A DNA stretch of 64,000 bases from Pseudocercospora fijiensis CIRAD86. Taxonomy: Eukaryota > Ascomycota > Dothideomycetes > Mycosphaerellales > Mycosphaerellaceae. Below are positions 57,905 through 64,000 of this stretch, in pieces; within the stretch, counting starts at the first letter, position 1, and the number at the start of each line of letters is the position of its first letter. The stretch covers positions 181,876-245,875 of the forward strand of contig NW_006921541.1 in the NCBI RefSeq assembly GCF_000340215.1, written 5' to 3'. The translations under genes and the position numbers were made by a program. The notes under the pieces are model-generated. The model did no database searches. It was not told the DNA's origin and saw nothing but the letters and a program-made list of their open reading frames with translations.

Positions 57905-60161
57905 CGTAGTTCGGTATTAAATTTTCGTACTCTAATACCGACTCTATAGTACTAGTACCTATAGGGTATAGTAATAGTAACTCGCGTACTATAGATAGCC
58001 TAATACGATCGAAAGTATAGTTATAGAAAGTTTAATACTTTCGATATATCTTTTGTATCTCTAGGGGATTCCTACCTTACTCTCTATTATATAGTCTCTA
58101 CTACTATAAAGTCTACTACGATATAGACGTCGAAGCTAACCCTATCGTCTTAATCGTAGTATACTACTATTACTACTAAAGTAAGGCTATAAGTAAGATA
58201 GACTCGCTACTACTACTATTACTAGTTAGTTAATATTACTTAGTAGTAAGGGCGCCTATAAGACTATCGATTGTATACTATTACTAAGAAGCCTTATTCT
58301 TCGTAGAAGCGGCGGTCTTAGCCTATATATATTCTTTATAAGAAGCGATAACCTTGTCGGCAATTTCTATAGGTATATAGTATAGAAGACCGCTATTTAT
58401 TTAGCCTATATTAGCAAATTCCTTTACGTAAGAGCCTATAATACTATAATAGACTCTACGGCGCTTATAATAGCTGAGTCTACGACCTAACCTTTTATTA
58501 TCGTACTAGTAATTATTATATTTAAACTGCTTAAATACTATCGAGAATACCTCGTCGTCTTTACGGTATTCTTCCTTTGTCCTATTATTAGTATTCTTTT
58601 AGCTATTCTTAACCTAAGAGGCTACTTATAGCGGCTCTAGCAGATTGCTATTAATCTTAATAAACTAATTACTATTTAGTAGAGTCGATAGTCGATTAGG
58701 TATAGCAACGCGCTTATAGCTCTTAAGGACTTAAATTATACGGTAAGTATTAGTATTAGCGTAATAGCATAGGAACTTAGCTACCTCTTTATAATAGTCG
58801 TGCTTATAGATAATACTATAGAAGGTCTTTAAGTACTTCGGTAGAGATAGCCGTATATAGTAGATAGTAAATATACGGCCTAGCTATTATTATAAACTAA
58901 GCCCTTCTATAAAAAACCTATAAGGCTACTCTATCTTTAACCTTCTATATTAACAACGCTATTTTATTGTTATTTAGCCTCGAGTAGATAAAGTCTATAC
59001 TATTATCTTCTAGTATATTATTTATAGTTATAATATTATACTACTTGCCGTATAATCGATACTAAACGACCTATATAAGATCTACGCTAAAGGGCTTTTT
59101 ATTCGCTCGTAGCTTTAGCGTTAGTATTACTTTAGGTATACGCGAAGTTAGTCGGCGTCCCGAGCTAGCTTCTAAGTACGATTTCTTAACTTAATAATAC
59201 TATTAGATATCGATAATAGCTTAGTAGGGGGTTTATTAGATAAATCGGCGCTATTATCCTACCGGTTTAGATAATGTTTTATAGGTTTTATTTCTTATTG
59301 TTTTGCCCTCGGTCGATTTCCGCTTATACGAAGAAGCTAGCTTTACGTCCGTAGCTAGTATCTCTAGCGCAGCGCGCCTCTATAGGCGACTAGTCCTTCT
59401 TAATACTCTCTATTATATAATACTAACCCCCCTTAGCGGGTATACTAGTATTACGAGACGCTAGTTTTAGTACGATTAATAGCCTCGGTAGAACTGTTTT
59501 CCTACGAATATAAGGCTCGGAAATAGTAGACAGAGGTAGTATTTAGAAGGTCCTTTCTAGGTTAGAAGGTACTAGTTCTATTGCTTCTTTCGACCGTATA
59601 TATATTATAGGCTCGTCTGTACTTGTCTCTTCGTATAGTAATCTGTTCTTCTTATCGTCGTCGTAATTACTATTCTTATTATATAAAGAGTTAAGCTACG
59701 AGCTAAACCGTACGCCGTCGTCTAGGGTCCTATATAGATAGATTATCGAATACTTCTTAGATACGTAAAAGACGCACTTCTCGTTAGTATAGTTACTTAT
59801 TAAACGGAATAGTATTAGGCGGAAATAGTATATATTATTACTATAGAAACTAGTATTTAAGCTCGCGTTATATAGGTAGGGTAAGGTTAGGAATTTAGGA
59901 AGAGTCTATAGATATACTACTAGGTAAATCGTTAGATTCTATATTAATACTATCTCTACTATTAGACTAAGTCTCGGTAATAGTATTATAATATATCCTA
60001 CGCGAAATCGGAAAACTACGTATAGAATCGTTATATAGTAGTATTAGTATATAGAGTTCTAAGTAGGTTAGTAGTACTTAAATCCCTACCTCGGAGCGTC
60101 TAGGCCCTTTTATAAGCTAGAATAGGTAGGCCGCTTACGAGTCTAGTAATAGTAGTATAAT
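57905..60161. repeat. Right fragment of unidentified RIP-mutated sequence F
   Basis: About 2.3 kb between A2 and A3. On the minus strand long readings broken only by TAG/TAA appear, e.g. LKSYKRVAIPNRLSTLL and EEYRKDDEVFSIVFKQFKY (~58,450-58,740) and NSLYNKNSNYDDDKKN (~59,640-59,700), so it was probably coding. No LTR, inverted repeat or domain recognised. It could be another transposon or, like the NRPS, a gene caught by RIP. Confidence 0.5.
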
Positions 60162-60357
60162 TGTAAGAAGGGTATATTAGCAGGTAGATAGGGTAGTAGT
60201 AGGTATAAGTAGTATTCGATAAGGATCTAGGAGAAGAGGGAGGAAAGTAGGGAAGTTAGCCTAACGCTAAGCGCTAAGCCCTACCTAAGGTATTAAGACC
60301 CGGGCTTTACTCGGCATAGTTATATACTAATTATATATAGCCTCTATAGTCCTAATA
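60162..60357 (-). repeat. 3' LTR of element A3
   Basis: 196 bp, TGTAAGAAGGG...CCTAATA; same family as the LTRs at 8459, 15,424, 38,876 and 57,711. Confidence 0.85.
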
Positions 60358-62838
60358 TACGCTTCCCTTCTAAAGGCCGCGCCCTCGTAGCCGGTCTATA
60401 TTCTATTCTTAACCTCTATCGCTACTAACTTAGTAGGTCTAATAAGCTGCTTAGTCCGCGCTAAATTAAACACTTAACTACCTAATTATATAACTATATT
60501 AAACCTTACCTTCTAATATAATATCTAACTCTAACTGCGCTATCCTTGTATATAATAAAGTAATATATATCTACGAGAATTAAGGGCTATCGACTAATTA
60601 TAATATAAGCGCGTCTTCCCTACTATAATAGGTAGACGTACGAGGTATTATAGTACTACCTCCGTTCTAAGTAATATTATTCGAGTTCTTTGCGTCTACT
60701 CTTAAAAGACCTAGCAATATTCGTTTCCGAGGGATTATTCTTATTATTACGAGGGCTATTTATTGTTCGTAGTTTCGCTAGCCCTAATTAGTTAGGTTTA
60801 GCAGCCTTTAATTATTAACCTTATTTTCTAAAACACAGTTCGTCTAGTTTCTATAGGTAAAGGCTATTATAAGCGTAGTAGTTAAGGTTCGCCTCGCTTA
60901 AAGGATTAGAAAGATCGAGGAGTAACTTATTGTCCGTAAGATCGACTCTAGCTAGCTTAGCTCTATATTTTTGCCCTTAGTTAGTCTATTAATCGCTCAA
61001 TCTTTTAAGCCTTAAGCCCTTCGAATAGCTTAATCTTTTAACCTAGTTAATATAGTGCGTTCCGGCCTTAGGCCGTAGTATAGGTAAGGTTGTTTTTATA
61101 GATATAGTAGCGATAGCAAGTAATATTAATAATAGCGGCGAATAAGTAATATTAATAATAGCGGTGCTAGCCGTATTAGCGCTAACTTTACCTTGTTCCT
61201 TATTTCCTTCTTTAACTAGCAATATACCTAGCAATACTGTTACTAATACGACCGCGCCGTCTTCCGGTATATCGCTAGCTCGTACTACGACGCTATTATT
61301 ATTATTGCTAGCACTATTCGCTACGCGCGCGCCTTGCCGACCGTATAGGCCTCGAGGCCTCGATAGGACTTAGGAATAAGAGGGGGTTTAGGCATTAAGA
61401 GAAGAGCCTTATAGGATACGCCGGTAAAGAGGTAAAGCTCTTAAAAGAGCAGGCGATTAATTAACGCGTATAGCGCGCTTGTTAACATTCGGTACGCGTT
61501 CGCTATTATAGTATAGCCTTATTGTCCTTCGCTAATAACTGCTTGCCTCTAGTTGGTTGGCTAACAGCACCCCGGGGGTAGCATTAATCCTAGGTCTCTC
61601 TAGCGATTCTAGCGATATTATAGGCCCTTAGCCTTCTTCTTGTTCTTTATACTAGTCTAATATTTATCTAACAACTTAGTTATATCCTTAAAGGAGCCTT
61701 TAGCTTCCTATAAGTCCTATTTAGGTAAATAGCCTTGCTGTCTTAATAAGTACTCCTTCTTGCTTTGCCTAGTCCGATACTTTAGTATACGCTCTATAGA
61801 CTATAGCTCTTTACTATCGGCTAAGACTTCTTCTAACTTAGTAGGCGCTTTATCGCCTTCGCGCTAGTAGTATAGTTTAAGGAGGGATATACAGAAGGTA
61901 TTACAGACAGCATAATAGGGAGGGAGCTATAACTAGTAAGCCTATATACCCTTAGCCTCTCGAATGCGGAATAGGCTAATATATCCTAGTGCGAGCTTAG
62001 GCCTTGTTTTGCTATTAGGTAATAGGTATTTATGGATACGGAGGTTCTTTATACTAAGTATAACTATATCGCCTTGCTTAAAGGTTATTAGTATATAGCG
62101 CTTATCGTAGTAGGTCTTTTAGTACTCTTAAGCCTTTGTTAGCTTCTTAGCTATCTTAGTATAGATTTCTCGCATCTTCTAGATACGTTCTATTGCCGCT
62201 AGTATCTCTAGTACTTAACGCGCTTCCCTCTCCTTACGCTCGGCCTCGAGCGTTAGTAGGTCTTATAGTAAGGCAGCGTTTTCGCCTATTATAGCTATAT
62301 AGGGTGAAACCTTAGTTAATAAGTGTACGCTATTATTGTATACGAATTCTGTAGGTTATAGTAGGTTAACCTAGTCTTTAGGGTTCTTATTAACATAGCT
62401 GCGTAGGTACTACTATAGGGTAGTATTCTGCCTCTCTATTTAACCGTTAGTCTATAGATAGAAGGCTATTAATAGCCGATGCTTTAGTCTTAGCTATAGG
62501 CATATTTCGCTCTAATAGTGCGATATTAGTATTAATCTACGATTAGACACTATTCCCTTAGGGGTCCCCTAATAGGTACAAAAGATATTATTCTATAGCG
62601 CTTCTACTATATTAATAGTAGTCTAATCCTTCCGCGCCGGGATATATCGAGCGCCTTTAGTAAACCGATCTACTATAATAAGAATAGCATTAAAGACGTC
62701 CTTGCTACCCCTACGCTTAGTAGGCGGAAGGCCTATAATAAAGTCTATTATAAGCTCTACAAATAGCTTCTTTAGAATAGGAAGTAAAGACAACTCGCTA
62801 AATAGTAAGTGCTTTAGTGCTTTAATACGCTAGTATAC
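60162..62838 (-). mobile_element. Element A3: third copy of the A family, interrupted by a LINE
   Basis: Starts with a 196-bp LTR (60,162-60,357) whose outer end is still TGTAAGAAGGG, so this copy shows the unmutated LTR tip. It aligns in reverse with A1 from 15,423 down to ~12,940: 3' UTR with the GC palindrome CACCCCGGGGGTAGC (61,567-61,581), chromodomain at ~61,660-61,800, integrase from ~61,950. The match breaks at 62,838 where LINE sequence begins; the 5' half must lie beyond the window or be lost. Stop-rich. Confidence 0.85.
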
Positions 62839-64000
62839 TATATAGGTCTATAATAGTCTAAGAAGGAAAGGTCCTACGGAATGGCAGCGAACAATTAGAG
62901 ACGAAGGGAAGATAGTTAAGAAGGAAGGGAGGACGAATGGAAAGCACTATATACGAGGGTAGAGGAGGTACTAAAGGCGGAAGATAGAAGAACCCCTAAG
63001 AGGGCATATAGGATAATAATCTTAGAACTCCTTAGAGGACTGAAAGCAATCTACAACTAGGCAAGCTACGTAATTACAAAGGTAGCTAATACAGTCGTAG
63101 CAAAGATTACGAAGAAACAATAGGAGATAAGCCTAAACTACCGTACCTAGGCAGTAGTAGCTAGTTAGGAGGCGCTAAAACCCCCGAGGACAGTAGTTAG
63201 AGTCTACATTACGGACCTATAGGAGCAAAAGGAAATCTAAGGACTTATAGGGAAAGAGATTGTAGAAAGAATTGCAGTTAAAGAGGTAATTAGGGCTAGG
63301 AACGAAGGCAAAGGGGTAATTAAGCTGTTTATAGCACAAGAGCAGGACAAAAAGAAGCTAGAAACACAAAAAGAATAGACAACTAAGATAGGGAAAACAG
63401 CAAAGGTCTCCTAATAGCAATTCATAATTATAGCCTATAGTATAATAAGAAGCTTCAAGGAAGAATAGGATATTAAGAGCCTATAGAGACAAAACCAAGC
63501 TATATGCCTAGGCCTAAAGATTATAAAAGTGGTATAGATTAAAAGGAAAATCGAAGAGACTAAGAAGCAGTCCTCCCTAATTATCTAGGTAGGGAGTGTA
63601 GAGTAAGCTAATATAGTGCTAGACTAGGGGTTGTTCTAGGACTTTAAAAGATTAGAAACAGAGATATATAGAAGCAACTATAGGATAATGCAATGCTTCA
63701 AATGTTAATACTATAGATACTTAGTAGCTAAGTATACAAAGACAACCGATACCTGCTCCTATTATATAGGGGATTACTAGGTTAAAGAATGTAAAGTATA
63801 CAAGGGAGAAGCAAGATATATATACTATACTAAAAGACACCCTTCTTAGGCGAAGGAATGCCTAGTAAGAATACAGGCAGCTAGGAAGGCAAAGGAAGCT
63901 AGAATCAATATACTAAAAAGATACATAACAAGCTAGGGCAGCTAGGTATAGAAGCAACCTAGCTAAGTGCTATAAAAGAGGTCTAGGTAAGATAATAGGT
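62839..64000 (+). mobile_element. Tad-like LINE, 5' part with ORF1 (gag-like), RIP-mutated, runs off the window
   Basis: A-rich plus-strand sequence starting where A3 stops matching. Read through TAG stops it gives a nucleic-acid-binding ORF1 protein: a helical N-terminal region (ALYTRVEEVLKAEDRR), a long Lys/Glu-rich middle, then a series of CCHC knuckles at ~63,690-63,870: MQCFKC, TDTCSY, VKECKVYKGEAR, TKRHPS.AKEC, with some Cys turned into Tyr. Two or three consecutive knuckles spaced this way are typical of ORF1 in Tad/I-clade LINEs of fungi. ORF2 (endonuclease-RT) would lie beyond 64,000. The 5' end at about 62,839 is judged from the end of A3 homology. Confidence 0.78.

Noticed and set aside
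61043..61373. Two overlapping opposite frames in A3
   Set aside because: They lie in the non-coding 3' region of the element and are of simple composition.

Overview
The window is nuclear DNA of a filamentous ascomycete. Its genes have short introns (44-93 bp), it carries a highly reducing polyketide synthase end and fungal SLATT and BTB genes, and its repeats have been through RIP (repeat-induced point mutation). A Dothideomycete is my guess, not something the sequence proves. About 47 kb of the 64 kb is RIP-mutated: TpA-rich, poor in CpA/TpG, full of TAG/TAA codons where Gln or Trp belongs, with almost no ATG or TGA but CpG kept. That is why long stretches show no open frame although the old coding frames can still be read through the stops.

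Region 1 (1-17,400) looks like a decaying secondary-metabolite cluster: the 3' end of an HR-PKS (KR-ACP), a membrane-anchored FAD monooxygenase, a cytochrome P450 with frame damage, and a nonribosomal peptide synthetase (NRPS) on the minus strand. The NRPS has been overlooked by ORF calling because RIP destroyed most of it. Its two ends (5421-~5745 and ~16,860-17,090) are not mutated, its middle is, and a 7.2-kb chromodomain Ty3/Gypsy element (A1, 8459-15,620, target duplication CTCGA) sits inside the adenylation domain. I read C-A-T-C domains, possibly with a T remnant at the front.

Region 2 (17,400-29,900): a secreted HAD phosphatase gene, then a Tc1/IS630-type DNA transposon (D, 19,064-29,900, TA duplication, 35-bp inverted ends) with a DDE transposase and a convergent large ORF of unknown function. 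A 6.6-kb Ty3/Gypsy element (C, 19,308-25,935, duplication TCGAC) is nested in it and carries an antisense Cys-rich ORF.

Region 3 (29,900-38,640) is an unmutated gene island: PP28/PDAP1 family protein, two divergent BTB genes, a fungal SLATT two-TM effector protein, and a Sulfotransfer_4-type protein. A 34-bp inverted repeat flanks the last two genes.

Region 4 (38,640-64,000) is nested transposons. An unidentified RIP-mutated sequence (F) was split by a second chromodomain Gypsy copy (A2, 38,876-57,899, duplication AGTAG), itself split by an 11.9-kb Gypsy element (B, 42,014-53,918) that has a large extra ORF region behind pol and a deleted integrase core. A third copy (A3, from 60,162) is interrupted at about 62,838 by a Tad-like LINE whose ORF1 zinc knuckles run to the window end.
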